From Physella acuta (taxonomy: Eukaryota; Mollusca; Gastropoda; Physidae), in NCBI RefSeq assembly GCF_028476545.1, contig NW_026732545.1, forward strand, positions 165,487 through 229,486: a stretch of DNA of 64,000 nt. Direction: 5' to 3'. The position numbers and the translations under genes are program-made. The notes under the pieces were generated by a model that worked only from the letters and a program-made list of their open reading frames with translations, ran no database searches and was not told the origin of the DNA. Each line of letters begins with the position of its first letter. Positions within the stretch are counted from its first letter, which is position 1. Shown piece by piece: positions 11,405 through 23,414 of this stretch.

Positions 11405-13200
11405 TTTTATACAGAAGTTCATGGATTTTATATTTTGTTACTCTATTACTATTTGTAACCATTTTGTATTTATTATTGTTATTTCATTAAGTTTCATTTA
11501 CATTGCAAACATTAGAATATCTAAGTTTCTAAAATGTTTAGAATAGTGCATTCAAATATATAGCAATACTTGAATTAATTACAAAAGATACCCACTACCT
11601 GTACATTTATTAAATTTATAAAAATAATATAGATAAATTTCAAATTATGTAATAGTCTGTTAATGGTGAATATTTGAACATTTGGAAATATTGTAAGGTG
11701 ATCAGTTTAGCAGTCAGTTTAAAAGCATCCTTAAAACATTTTATTGTAATATCAAATTTTTTTTTGGTCTATTAATTGGAGATTTGTTTTAATTAATAAC
11801 TAAAATTTTATTTATTAATTAAACTTGTTTTTGTATTATATTTGAACAAGTTCTTGAAATAAAGTATGTTAAATTGGTAACACATGGCTGTTTCTGTTTA
11901 AAAAAAAATAGTAAAATTAATTTGTCAATATTTTTCATATTTTTTTTTACTAATAGTTGCTTTTATCCCCAGCTCATTTTATAGGAGCAAGAGTAAAGAA
12001 AAGGGGAGGGGAAGAAAAAATTTGGTCTATAACTAATACAGCATTAATTGACTAACAAATAACTTAGCAAAAGTAAAAAAAAAAAAAATAACCCATCAAG
12101 GAGAAAAAGAAATAGATAATTTAAATTAATAATAACAAGAACAGTTAGACATTGTATTTCAACTCAAACCACATAATTACAAATTACATTGAATATACCA
12201 ACTTTAGCACAATCAACAGAACTGCTGCAGGTTAAGTTTTCTGTACTTACTTTTTTATTTCAATGAGACATCATTTACTAAAAATGTACATTATTAAAAA
12301 TCAAATTTTAACTAACAATAAAAATACTTGTAATCTTATAGCCACTGCATTAAGACCCATATAAGTTTGTGTACATTTTGTCAGTTTGGAAGTTTAAAAA
12401 AATAATTGTTAAAACTAATTATGACTATGCATATTCCTTTGTTTGCAGCTGTCCGGTCTCACAATGCATGACTAGAAAACTGGCAGAAGGTGCCAAAATC
12501 ATGTTCTGTAAATAAAAGTGTTTCTATGCAACTCTTCCTGTCATGTTTTAATTAATGTTCCTACAAAATACATTTTAAATTTCATGAGAATGTTTCAAAG
12601 TCAGTATGCAAGTCAATTTAGCATTATTTTAGATTTAATCCAACTCCTAATGTAAAAAAAAAAATTAACGATTATAATTAATTATTTAAATGCATAAATA
12701 ATGTACACAAATGTAAGCACATTAACCATTCTGTGGTATTAGTTTCATGTAGTAAGGAACTGTGATACTTTTACTCTTACTCATTTTAATTCTAAATCTA
12801 AACTTTTTTAAGTGCCTTGAAATGAGCAAAAGTGCATACACAAAAAATCAAAGTAATCTTGCATTTATCAACTTAACATTAAAAAGGGACTTCACTGCAC
12901 ACTATTCAGACACTCAAATCAACTTTAACCTGATTATTCTTCACATCCACTCATGTATTGGATTTAGAAGCCCTTGCAGGTTCATCATTGGTCATCCTAG
13001 TCTATGTAGCTACAACTTTGGTTATTTAGGCATTTCATGCACCAAGCTAATTATGAGCTAGCGGTCAGCTCAAGTACATCAGTAATTCATTTATGTTTCA
13101 TAACAATCGGCAATGTAAAAAAATAAGATAAACCCCAACATAATTATATTCCACACAAAAATAGTCCATCCAAACTGCTTGATTTTATTCTTCCATTATG
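11405..13200. other. 3' flanks of two convergent genes
   Basis: AT-rich, with poly(A) signals at 11858 and 12511 on the plus strand and AATAAA (plus TTTATT, 13184-13189) 12 nt beyond the stop of the minus-strand gene. The 99-codon ORF at 12762-13061 has no domain or homology I recognise and is likely chance. Confidence 0.5.
13184..13189 (-). promoter_or_regulatory. Poly(A) signal of the unidentified minus-strand gene
   Basis: AATAAA on the minus strand, 12 nt beyond the stop codon at 13201-13203. This would give a very short 3' UTR. Confidence 0.4.
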
Positions 13201-16200
13201 CTACCAATAAGAATTGGCATTTCCTCTAGGGTGTGATCTGCCCCTCCTCATTCCTCTTGTGTCTTGTGGGTATGTTTGTGGAGGGGGTTGGATGGGACCA
13301 CCCACAAACCCTGGCAGCATGGGTCTTCTATTTCTTACTAGTGGTGGTGCTGGAAAATGGAAGTCCGGCATTTCTGGTGGTACAAAGTTCTCACTGCTGT
13401 AACCTCCACCAGCATAGCCAATGTCTTCATTCAACCAATCTCTAAGTGCAAAAAAAAATAAAAAGAAAATGCTTTTATAAGTTGTTTTTTTTACCAACAG
13501 ACGTATGTATATAATAAAACATAAATTTAAAAAATTTATAACGATAAGCATAGCCAATGTCTTCATTCAACCAATCTCTAAGTGTAAAAAAATAAATAAA
13601 AAGAAAATGCTTTTATAAGTTGTTTTTTTTTACCAACAGACGTATGTATATAATAAAACATAAATTTAAAAAATTTATAACGATAAGCTTTTAAGCGAAC
13701 AATGCTGTTATTAAAGAAATCAAGTTTTTTTTTCAGTGCATTTAATAGCTTTTTATTTTTTTATATTTGTTTTTTTTTTCTTCTCCTATTTAGTAGTTTG
13801 TCCTAATTGAAATTGACACCACTAAAAATATTTGCTTTAAACCCCATTAGTAGCTCGTTAGAGATTAATTCTGTTATCTGCCCTTTTATTTTTGAATTTA
13901 GTAATCTTTACATTAATTATTAATGTATTGAATTAAAAATTAGATATTCTTGCATTGTCATCAGAGACAAATGTGTGAAGAAATCACTGCATTAGAAGTG
14001 AGTCAAAACTGACTTACAAAATTTGCCACAAAACAGACACTGTGAGACAAAAAAGCTTATAAAAAGACAATATTTTTTTATATAACGGCAATAAGTACTA
14101 TTTTTAAAAACATTTCTGTAATCCAAGATCAATTGATTGCAATGGCAAGAAAATTTTATTTCAAGTTATTCTAGATTTCTAGTCCCAAATGGCACACTTA
14201 ATCAGCAGCTTACCTAGTGTCATAAACATTTATATTTCCATCATAAAATGCAGCTTCATGGCTTGTGTGTTGTAACATGGCTATTTTGGCCTCCAAAGCT
14301 TGAGTGCTCCTTTCTAACTCATTTTGTAAAAATGCTATTTCTTGCTTAAAGGAGTCTCCAACAGAATTAGGCACTGGCCCTCTAAAAAAATGAAAACTTA
14401 ACTTTAGAGATCATTTAAGAGTTATTAAAATGATTAACAGAAAAATTATAGATTTTAGATTCTAGTAACATATAATTCACACTGAGGATTTAGAGATTAA
14501 AAGTCTGAGAATTCAAGTATAAGTCGGAGCTGTTTGTGTAATTTTTGAGATTTCATTAGGGTTTGATAAAACTTGGATAAAAAGTGGTAGAGAATTAAAA
14601 TTCTTCAATAGTCATGTTATGTTCACATTTCACTACTCTTTGTAGAATGTCTTGAGTTGCAGTGTCAAGAAAAGATCAAGCAGGATTTCTTAATGTGACC
14701 TATATATACTTGTATCCCCCAACTTACCTGGCCCCTAATAAGTGTCCTGGCATTGGATACATCCCACTGTGATGTGCTGCCAGCGCAAAATTATTTCTCC
14801 TCATTTTCTCATTCATTTTCTGCCTCCCTGTCATGGGTACTGGCATACCAGGCCCTGGTTTCTAAGTTAAAAATGTGGCAGAAGTTATATTTTGGTTGAA
14901 GTATAATTGATGTGTTTTGATATCTGTTTAAAAAAATTCAACAGAAATAATTTGGCCTATACATTTTTATAAATTATTTTTAAAATATTTTCCAGCAGAT
15001 TTTTAAAATCATTTTTCTGAACAGACATAAACAACTTGATCAATAGATCGGTTCTAAATATAACACTAAACTCACTGATAACAGCAAAAAGAAAGGGGCA
15101 GTTTTATCAGCATTGTGTTGCAATGCAAACTAACCCCCACATACTCTCATAATACTGTTACACATACGGTAGCTAGTAAATAATTTTGACTAGGAACATA
15201 CAGTGAAGGACGATGTAGCAGGTCTTTGTGGAGGTAATGTTCTCCCATTGCCCTGACCTCTGTTCTCATGCATAGTGTAACTTCCTCTTTGTCCGGCATG
15301 ATTTGGTGTTGGTAAAATACTTACTCTATCCCTTGCACCTTGTGTAGTTGTCACTGTCTCCTTTTCTGGCATCTTGTTTGCACCTGCATCTGAAACAACA
15401 AAAAACAGGGTGATAATATGAACAGAGATATAAGCACCAGCCTAAAAATAAATGTTGATATTTTTTTTTTAAAAGGGGAGGGGAGAGATGGCTTGTGACA
15501 TTATATGTTATTTATTTAATAACACCCTTGCACTTAAGTAAAAATGCATTCAAATATGTCAAACCTAAGACTAAGTTTTTATTTAAAAATCTAGATGTAA
15601 TTTACAAACTAAGTGAACCATGATCAAATTAAATATACTGAAACTGCCTGGATACCACTACACTCGCATGGCCACTTGTTGTAGACCTTCCCATTTGTGT
15701 GACCATGGGATGCAGTTGGCAAGGAGTTTGGGTTATGGCATAAGTGTTGGTTCAGTTCAGTATAAGTGATGTAATGAAATGAGAACTGTGCGAGTCATAA
15801 TATTTTTAGGAATTATGACAAGAAATCTAGAAAATAAACTTATCATAAGTGAAAGGTGGTATAACTGAAAATAAAATGGATTCAATAATTTTTATAAAAT
15901 GGAAATTAAAATTCACATGGCTTAGTACAATAAGGTTTTTTTTAATAACAATGACTGTCAAAGTATTACCATCACAAAAATTAAACAAAGCTAACAACAA
16001 TACTTTAAAAATAAACTTATTTTTTTGGTCAAAATAATGTTCGTACTCATTGTTTCCTTGTCTTTGGCTTCAATACAAATATTTTTCCCATCTATGAGGA
16101 CACTTTTGTGGGCAAGAACAAATGCTCTACAGCTTCCCCTTCGTAGACAATCAAAGTCAAGAGTTCTGTAAAGATAAAATAATAGTCTCAGTGTTTAATT

Positions 16201-19200
16201 CTTTTGAAAGTTTGAAGTGTTTGATGTAATTTTTTGCAAGGATTCAAAACTTATCTAAAAATGCATTTTATTCTATCAAAGATCTGTCTGATAGAATAAG
16301 CAATGCATGTTTAGTCTTATCGTACAATAACCCGGCTGAGTTCTGATGCAAATTGAATCTTCAGCTTTATTATTTTATTCTAATCATTTTTAGTATTATA
16401 TTCAATTTTTTTAGCTAGTTAAAAGTAGTGAAGAAAAAGCCTCCACCACTCAAAGATTCAAATTCTTACCCATTGAAATCTTTGATTTCATTTAGTTTTT
16501 GTTGTAACTTCCCTTCCTTTTCTATAAGATATTCCCTCACATTGGTCCCACCAATCACAGCATACGCTCGACTGAAAACCACATCCAAAAATTCCCGAGA
16601 AATAGTTCCCGGGAGGTTGGATACTTTTGCAGAATGATTGATTAACTCTCCTGAAATGCCCCCCAAACAAGTTTGTATTTGTAATGGTGAAAGCAAAGCT
16701 CAGTTTTGTCAAGACAAAAACAGTGCCAGATTTTACTTGTAGCAAACTACTGTATGTTTATGTGTAGCCATACAGTAGCAAAAATGCATGAAATTTATTC
16801 TAATATTTGGTAGCTATTTTCAAATCATTGTATTTCCTTAAACTTCAAAGAATAATTTCTTAAAAGACTGTGCTATGTCTATGTATGTATAAAAACAAAC
16901 ACAAATATGTGCCCAACATAGGTTGGACAAGGATAACCTAAAAAATGTACATCCATTAGTCTCAGGCCAACTTCAGAAATGTGATAGTACCTTTGGGTTT
17001 ATCCCTGAAGCGAGCTTTGCTAGCTAAGTATGTATCCAGCTCCAAGTGAGCTAAAGTAAATATTGAAAAAAAAAGAAAATTGGAAAATGATTATAGATAA
17101 TTGCTTGAGCAATATAATGAATAGAATATATCGATGGCCTTGGTCGCAAACCATGTATCTCAGAAAATGTAAATTTTACAGGGGAAACCAAAAACTGATT
17201 AGTTCATTCTTGATTGCTCTAATTAAAAATTATTTTAGCTATATGTGCAAAGAAACTCTACCGGCTATACTGTAGCATTTTAAAATGAGTTTTGTTAATA
17301 TTTGCAAAGTTGTAGTAGGTTTAAAAAGATAGTCAGTTTGCTCTGTGGAGAGAGGCTGGTCTGTGTACGGTAAGACTAATCTGTGGAAAGAGGCTGATAT
17401 CTTGTAATGTATGACTTATCAGTTGAGAGAGGCTGTTCTCTTGTATGATAAACTGGTCAGTTGAGAGAGGCTGATCTTTTGTGTGATAAGACTGGTCAGT
17501 CGTAAAGACTGGTCAGTTGAGAGAGGCTGGTCAGTTGTATGATAAGACTGGTATGTTGAGAGGCTGGTCAGTTGTATGGTAAGAGTGGTCTGTTGAGAGA
17601 GGCTGGTCTGCTGTATGGTAAGACGGGTCTGTTGAGAGAGTCTGGTCTGTTGAGAGAGTCTGGTCTGTTGAGAGAGGCTAGTGCCTTAAAAAATAAGTGA
17701 TCTTTTGTTGGTAAATCCGACTAGAATATTTTTGTGACTACAGAAACAATATAATTGTGTTGCTTAACAGCTTGAGCTAGAAATCTTCTTCTTCTTCTTC
17801 TTCGTTCTTAATTTTTGAATATGGTGGAGGATTCAGACAACAAGTCCAACTTCGTGGACAAACCGGACTGTGGTTTCCAGTTTGTCAGGTGTCCCATATA
17901 ATTTTTCCCTGAGTGGGGTGGGCTGGGGCCAGTGTCTGCCTCTTGCCTGGCCATACAGAGTACATTCCTGGAGTACGTGCTCCGTGTTTTCCGGGGCCTT
18001 GCCACAAGGGCACATTTCGCTACACCCAACCTTCAGTTTTTTGTGCATGTGTTGATTTAGTCTGTTGTGGCCTGTTCTAAGTCGAAAGATTATGTATTGT
18101 TGTTTTCGTGTTAAATTGTAATAGCCGTCGTCTTTAATGTAGTGAGGGTGTGTGACAGACCACATTTGCGTTTGTTTGTTTTTAATTATTCTTTTTATTT
18201 CTTTTGGGTGTAGCGAAATTTCCGGTTGTGGTTTCTTTCCCCCAATTTTTGCCAGCTGGTCTGCGATCTCGTTACCCTGGATCTGGCAGTGGCCCGGGAT
18301 CCACTGCAGCACAATTCTGCTGCAGGTATTTTTTAGCCTCTCTAGTGCTGTCATAAGTGTTTGAATATAGGACTCCGGATTTTGTAGGGATTGCAGGACT
18401 GATTTGGCATCTGTAAGAAATACAATCTGACTATTCGGTGATTCAGGGTGTTCTGACAGGAGGTTTGCTGGTTTGTTCAAATGATTATATCTCGATAATC
18501 ATTCTCCAGATTTCTATAATATTTTGAGGCATTATGGAGAATCATACTGGCTTTTGATTTATGTAAAAAAAACAGAAAATTGAATTTTTTTGAGATAGAT
18601 GGCTTGCAACCGAGACCATCGATATAGTAAAATGAAATGAGAATATGTTATTTAATTAATGTATTCCATAAAAATTAAGTCAAACAGCATGATTAAAATT
18701 TGTAACCTGTTTCTTATGATCCTTTATTTAACTATATAACAAAGTTTATGCACTAGAATTTTTAACTACAACAAAATTATATGATAGCTAAAGCCCATTA
18801 TTGTATTGTTAATAATAGTGACACAGGTATAATAATAAATATGATCCATACTTTGTTATATCTTTTTCTTATAACGATAAAGACTATTAAAATATTTACT
18901 ACTGGAGCGACTTAATAGTTTTAAGCGCTCACATTATTCATTACCAACAACTTAACACTTCTTTGTTCTTAATTGTACTGCTGGAGAAGATTTCTTTCAA
19001 CACAATTATGTATTAAACATCAACATGTTACGCCCCATAAGGCTGTCTGCTTTTCTTTCTTGATTTGCTTCTATAGCCTTTGACTTTGTCCAGCCTAGAA
19101 CAAACTAGAAGGCAGCAGCTGTCCCCAGCTATCAAGCCCCAGGACTAAACAACAGAGTTTAGAAATCATGAGCTTTACCTTTGCCCGCCTGACCATGCCA

Positions 19201-19982
19201 ACCCCTTATAACTTTTCTCATAATTAATTATATTTGACTAAAATAATTAAATCTTACCAGTCTCTATCTGACCAACTTCTGGACCCTTCTTAATAATATC
19301 AAAACTTAGTAGCTTGGCAGCCATTTTTTTCCAAGTTGCACTTCTCATAATATTTTTTGCATTCTGCCATGAGTCTGTATATAGATGTAGCACCCTAAAC
19401 CAATGTAAGGTAAATAAATACCAGATTATGTTATGCTAAACAATATCGAACAAAGACTTTTTTTTTACAAAGTATTAATATTAAGGGAAAATTCAGCAAA
19501 AGACGGTAGACAAATAAAAATTACCCTTTTCTTTGTCTAGCTGGTAATTTATCATCAATTGTTTCACCTTCACCACTTTCTTTACCCGTCCCTTTTTTTC
19601 TCATAAAAATTTGAGAAAACTGAGCAAGTTTGATGAGGCGAACAAAGTTTTCTGTCATATCATCAGCATTCCAAGGATAAATCTCTATGTGGTAAGTCCA
19701 GTTGAACCCTGTTAACAAATAGGTTGATAAGTCCAATTTTTTTTTAATTATAAACATTCTGCTTGAAAAAACTCCTAGGCTACATAAATAACTTATGAAA
19801 AATAAAATAAACCAAAAACCTGGTTCTGTTTCACGAATTTCATCAATTTCATCTTCAAGTTTCATATCAGTCATTAATACTTCAGTTGTCTCATCTAAAT
19901 CATTGGCTGCATTCTTTTCCAGTTTAGCTTCTTTCATTTGATCATTTACCTCAGTTTCTTCGACCTCTTCCATCATTATCAT
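13201..19982 (-). CDS. Unrecognised 524-residue protein: acidic N-terminus, coiled coil, RG-rich C-terminus
   Basis: Ten minus-strand exons in order: 19982-19820, 19708-19525, 19394-19258, 17050-16991, 16650-16470, 16165-16047, 15389-15202, 14861-14728, 14381-14214, 13441-13201. All phases fit. The first ~54 residues are acidic (MEEVEETEVNDQMKEAK). The middle (exons 2-6) looks folded: FNWTYHIEIYPWNADDM, LHLYTDSWQNAKNIM, TISREFLDVVFSRAYAVIGG, LRRGSCRAFVLAHKSVLIDG. Exon 9 has a heptad-like stretch (FLQNELERSTQALEAKIAML). The last ~80 residues are rich in P, G and R and end RGMRRGRSHPRGNANSYW, an RG-type tail common in RNA-binding proteins. Consistent phases, canonical splice sites and biased composition argue for a real gene. 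I cannot name it. Intron 3 (17051-19257) holds a minisatellite and a truncated LINE. The last exon's 5' edge is duplicated into intron 9. Confidence 0.85.
13411..13687. repeat. 136-bp near-identical tandem duplication including an exon edge
   Basis: Unit 1 (13411-13546) and unit 2 (13547-13687) are almost identical, differing mainly by a few bases in A/T runs. The unit contains the first ~30 coding nt of the last exon of the 13201-19982 gene, its acceptor (TTGCACTTAG on the minus strand), and about 100 nt of upstream intron. High identity suggests a recent event or an allelic length variant. Confidence 0.9.
13733..13915 (+). repeat. Interspersed repeat family Z, copy
   Basis: Carries the family phrases CAGTGCATTT, AAATATTTGCTTTAAA, ATTCTGTTATCTGCCCTTTT and TTGAATTTAG also seen at 25961-26515. 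Intronic (intron 9 of the minus-strand gene). Confidence 0.55.
17337..17682. repeat. Minisatellite, ~20/40-bp GAGAGAGGCTGGTC units
   Basis: About fifteen imperfect repeats of a core like TCTGTTGAGAGAGGCTGGTC, alternating with GTATGGTAAGAC spacers. The last units (17620-17680) are the most regular, so the array has expanded at that end. It lies in intron 3 of the minus-strand gene. Confidence 0.85.
17790..18480 (-). mobile_element. 5'-truncated LINE with RNase H domain (I/Nimbus-like)
   Basis: The minus strand encodes an open 215-codon stretch. It shows RNase H motifs with the metal-binding Asp of FLTDAKSVLQSL and the late Asp of GNEIADQLAK, plus the WIPGHC signature. It is followed by the LINE C-terminal pattern RLRTGHNRLNQHM and a C-x-C...H...C zinc-like motif (CPCGKAPENTEHVLQEC). 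The reverse transcriptase and the first RNase H strand, with the other two acidic residues, are missing, so it is a 5'-truncated insertion. It ends in a (GAA)5 tail at about 17787-17803. RNase H after RT points to the I/Nimbus group; the clade is inference. It sits in an intron, antisense to nothing obvious. Confidence 0.8.
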
Positions 19983-20353
19983 GCACTGATTTCTACAATC
20001 TAGTTTAAATGAAATTATACAACATTTTTACATGGACACTATTTTTTAGTTATAAGCAGTATCAGGATCAACTTTAATATAAAAAACTAATCACAACATA
20101 TAGAGCTAGATACAAAAAAACAAAGAATGTTAAAGAAAATTTCATGTGACTGTTAGGCTAAACTTGGAGTTAAAATGTTTAGATAGGTCTATAGCCAAAA
20201 AATGCATAAATAGCATGCAGCCATCTGTAATAAATCTCATTACAACGGTCTATGAGGAGTTATAGAGAGCCTATAATAAATAGTAATTAAATAGGCCCTA
20301 GGCCTAATATTAATAATATAATTAGGCCTACGACTATTAATATTAGCTAATAT

Positions 20354-20692
20354 GGTAATCTATTGTTTTCTGTAAGTAAAACTGGCCGAGGCTAGTAATG
20401 TGAAAAAAAGTTTAAAAGGTGACTCATTAATTAAATGTTTGTAATTATTTCACATTTTTAGGAGGATTTATGTTTTGAAAGTTACAAAAATGTTTTAAAG
20501 TTACAAAAATGTTTCAAATTTTCATTCAATTAGCCTACCTGTTTTTTAACAATTGTATTAAAACTTTAAAATACGCTCAACTGGAGGTGAACGCGAAGAG
20601 GGGTATAAAATACTTACTTAATACTTAAAATACGCTAAAAATAAATCTAGTAAAAAATTTTCTAAATGGAGTTTTACCGTCAATAGATTACC
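20354..20692. mobile_element. Long-TIR MITE family 1, rearranged fold-back copy
   Basis: Starts GGTAATCTATTGTTTT and ends CAATAGATTACC. It is flanked by AGCTAATAT on both sides (9 bp, or 8 bp plus one stray A). Its left arm runs into sequence that is the reverse complement of the right half of the full copies (GGTGACTC..TTTCACATTTTTAGGAGG), so it is a short inverted derivative rather than a simple deletion. Confidence 0.7.
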
Positions 20693-20723
20693 AGCTAATA
20701 TTAATAGTATTGTATTATTAGCC

Positions 20724-21373
20724 TATTATCTATCATTTTAGGTACGTAAAATCGCCCGCGGCTAGTAATGTATGAAAAAGTTACCTCGTTGTCAAATCTT
20801 TAATAGAAGTATACTGTGATATATTTGTGTCAAATATTATAGCTAAATGAATAATAAACCTAAATCAATGGCAAACCATATTTTACCATATCAATATATT
20901 ATAGACCAGAAATTAACTTTAAACAGCAGTGTTTGGGAGCAAGATTTGCTATAGGCCTATATAATAAACAGCAGCCATTTGTAAAAATATAGTGGCTTCC
21001 CCTGAATCTGCTATAAGTTTACATTACATGAAAACAAACTTAAACAAGATGTCTGCTATAGTAAATGAGCATGGTAGCATCTGTTGGAAACATCGCAAGT
21101 CTTCATTTATTACTGAAAACCTTTAATTCAATTGTTTAAAAACAGGTAGGCTACATAAAATGAAACAAGGAAACACTTTTGTATTTTTCAAAACATAAAT
21201 TAAATCATCCTCAAAATGTGAAATAATTATTAAAATTTATTTTTAAGGAGTCACCTGTTTTTCACATTACTAGATCTAGAATCTAGATTTAGATCTAGTG
21301 CTAGTCGCGGCGATTTTACGTACCTAAAGTTTAGGTTTAGGTCCTAACCCCCTCAAACTAAAACGATAGATTT
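20724..21373. mobile_element. Long-TIR MITE family 1, diverged copy
   Basis: Matches the copies at 24021-24566 and 48225-48764 across their length, including GGTACGTAAAATCGCCCGCG at the left and CGATTTTACGTACC at the right. The right terminal repeat is interrupted by extra sequence: a TCTAGA stretch near 21275 and a GTTTAGG stretch near 21330. It is the oldest-looking full-length copy. Confidence 0.75.
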
Positions 21374-22653
21374 AATTATTAATTAATAATTAGGGCCTAC
21401 TTAACTAGATCTAATTAAACTAATTACTAATTAGTAATTACTACTAATTACGTAGTAATTAGTAATTTAATTAGGCTACCGGCTACACTATTTTGTTTAT
21501 TATTTATATTTAGGCCATAATTTTTAATTTATTAGCCTAGGCCTAATATTAATTATTTTTTTATATCCAATCTAAATCAAGTCTAGATCTAGATCTATAT
21601 TCAATATTCTAGCTAGTCTAGATCTAGAAATCTAGATCTGGAAAAATATTACATTATTTAATTAATCATTTATTAATCATTTACTAGTCTACTAGTCTAG
21701 TGATTACGTTAATTTTTACTAATATTTTGAGAGAAAACAAACTTTGCCTGATAAATAAACCAAAAATGCTGCGAAATGTTTTTGTTAAAAGCTAATAATT
21801 TAAAAATTGCTCATTTGTATTTATTTATTTGATCCTATCTATCTACATATGCCTAACTAAACAATTTATACAAGAAAATAATGAAAAATGTACTTCAATT
21901 CAGGTTTTACAAGTTCATGTTTTAAAATTTTGTCTTAATTTAAAGCTGCAAACTTGGTTTCCAATATGGCAAATATGTACAAAGCTTTCTATACTAAACA
22001 CCGAAAAGAAAGCAAACAAAATTAGACCTATTTTCCCTAGAACTTTTCAAAATTCTATTGTTTAAAACAAAACAAAAAATGTTTACATTAGCTAATTTAT
22101 ATTAAGTACGCAAACAAGAAAAGCTTTCAGTGTGATCAACTTAAACGGAAAATCACAATAAACGTTATAAAAACTAAGAGCAAATGAGTTTTGGGTGCTA
22201 AGGTGTTGTCCATGGCGTGGTCCGATGGACTTTTGTGATAATGCGTGACGATGGGGAGGGGGAGTTCAGAACGTTCGACGAAACACTTTTGCTCATTAAA
22301 AAGTATGTTAGAAAGTTAGTTTAAGCCTTTATTTCCCATTTTAAACAGACTTAGTTTTTTTTACAAGCTTTTATTTAACTCACTTCCTCTGTCGACTGTC
22401 TGTCGTCAGTCTAGATAGAAACGCAGGAGTGAAAATTCGGACAGTTCTACTTGACCGATACGATTCACACTTGGCACGTGGGTCAAGACATGAAGACAAT
22501 GCAATCTGAAACTAAATTTGACTTAATTGGATGCCTAATTAAATTTTTATGAATTAATAAAAATTTGGACCGAATTAGTAGGCATGTCTAGCCAACCACA
22601 CCACACGCGTCATCACCATCAATAGCTGCGCCATCACGTAATGGCTGCGTTCT

Positions 22654-22706
22654 AAAACCATTGCGCGCCTACTGAACGTGATGTTCAGTAGGCGCGCAAT
22701 GGTTTT
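22654..22706. repeat. Perfect GC-rich hairpin, 24-bp stem and 5-nt loop
   Basis: AAAACCATTGCGCGCCTACT begins the left arm (22654-22677) and is exactly complemented by 22683-22706 around the loop GTGAT. In AT-rich surroundings this stem is striking. No gene is attached to it. Confidence 0.9.
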
Positions 22707-22749
22707 TAGTCATGTAACTCTATTGTAAATAAAACATGTAAAGTACTGA

Positions 22750-23017
22750 AAAAAAATTCATAAAAAACTTTTTAATAACAAGCTTTTATGTAATGATGCA
22801 CTAAAAAGTAGAAAATAAATTATAGACTACTATTTAAATAACTATAAAGAAAAGCGTGGGTGTCTTCCTTAACATTAGTAAAGGTATCCAATAGATACTA
22901 AAGTGACCCACGCTTTTCTTTATAGTTATTTAAATAGTAGTCTATAATTTATTTTCTACTTTTTAGTGCATCATTACATAAAAGCTTGTTATTAAAAAGT
23001 TTTTTATGAATTTTTTT
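22750..23017. repeat. Perfect palindrome, two 111-bp arms with 46-nt spacer
   Basis: Arms 22750-22860 and 22907-23017 are exact reverse complements, from the A7/T7 outer ends to GCGTGGG/CCCACGC at the inner ends. No ORF is present. Perfect arm identity implies recent formation or ongoing correction between arms. It could be a foldback transposon, but I cannot see a convincing target duplication. Confidence 0.9.
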
Positions 23018-23129
23018 AAATTATAATTTTAAAAATTGACCAATATGAACTATTTTGATCGAACTCAGTAAATAATTTATACTTTAACAAAAAAAAATAT
23101 GAGTGAGTGGTAAGCTTAGGCGTGACTTC

Positions 23130-23255
23130 TTTTGGGGAGGGTCAGGCATTTTGTGACGATGGGGTTCGTCTATAAATTATGTCACGCATTTCATTGATGA
23201 TTTTATCATCGCAAAAAGTCAGACCCCAACCCCTTTAAATGACGTAACGTTTTTT
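23130..23255. repeat. Small inverted-repeat element, probable MITE remnant
   Basis: TTGGGGAGGGTCAGGCATTT at the left and AAAGTCAGACCCCAACCCC at the right form an imperfect inverted pair around GTCACGCATTTCATTGATG. A similar GTGACGATGGGG phrase occurs at about 22237-22262. Boundaries are not resolved. Confidence 0.4.
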
Positions 23256-23414
23256 TTTTAATAAAGCGATTTCCTTTTAAACAATAAATTGAGCTCAAAA
23301 ACTCAATTTATAAACTTTAAAAAAAATTCACATGACACGTCGTCACACACAACAGTCCGTAACCCCCCCCCCCCCCCCCAAAAAAAAAAGAAGTGTTGTC
23401 ACAGTAATATGAAT

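Noticed and set aside
12450-12516. Alternative last exon of the UPF0728 gene (TTTGCAG acceptor, short frame, AATAAA)
   Set aside because: It would give only a few codons before a stop and breaks the conserved C-terminus; kept only as a remark.
17337-17682. CRISPR-like array
   Set aside because: Repeats are contiguous and degenerate with no unique spacers, in a spliced eukaryotic gene: a minisatellite.
22750-23017. Calling the palindrome a microRNA or piRNA precursor
   Set aside because: The arms are perfectly paired over 111 bp with no mismatch pattern typical of a miRNA, and there is no expression evidence.
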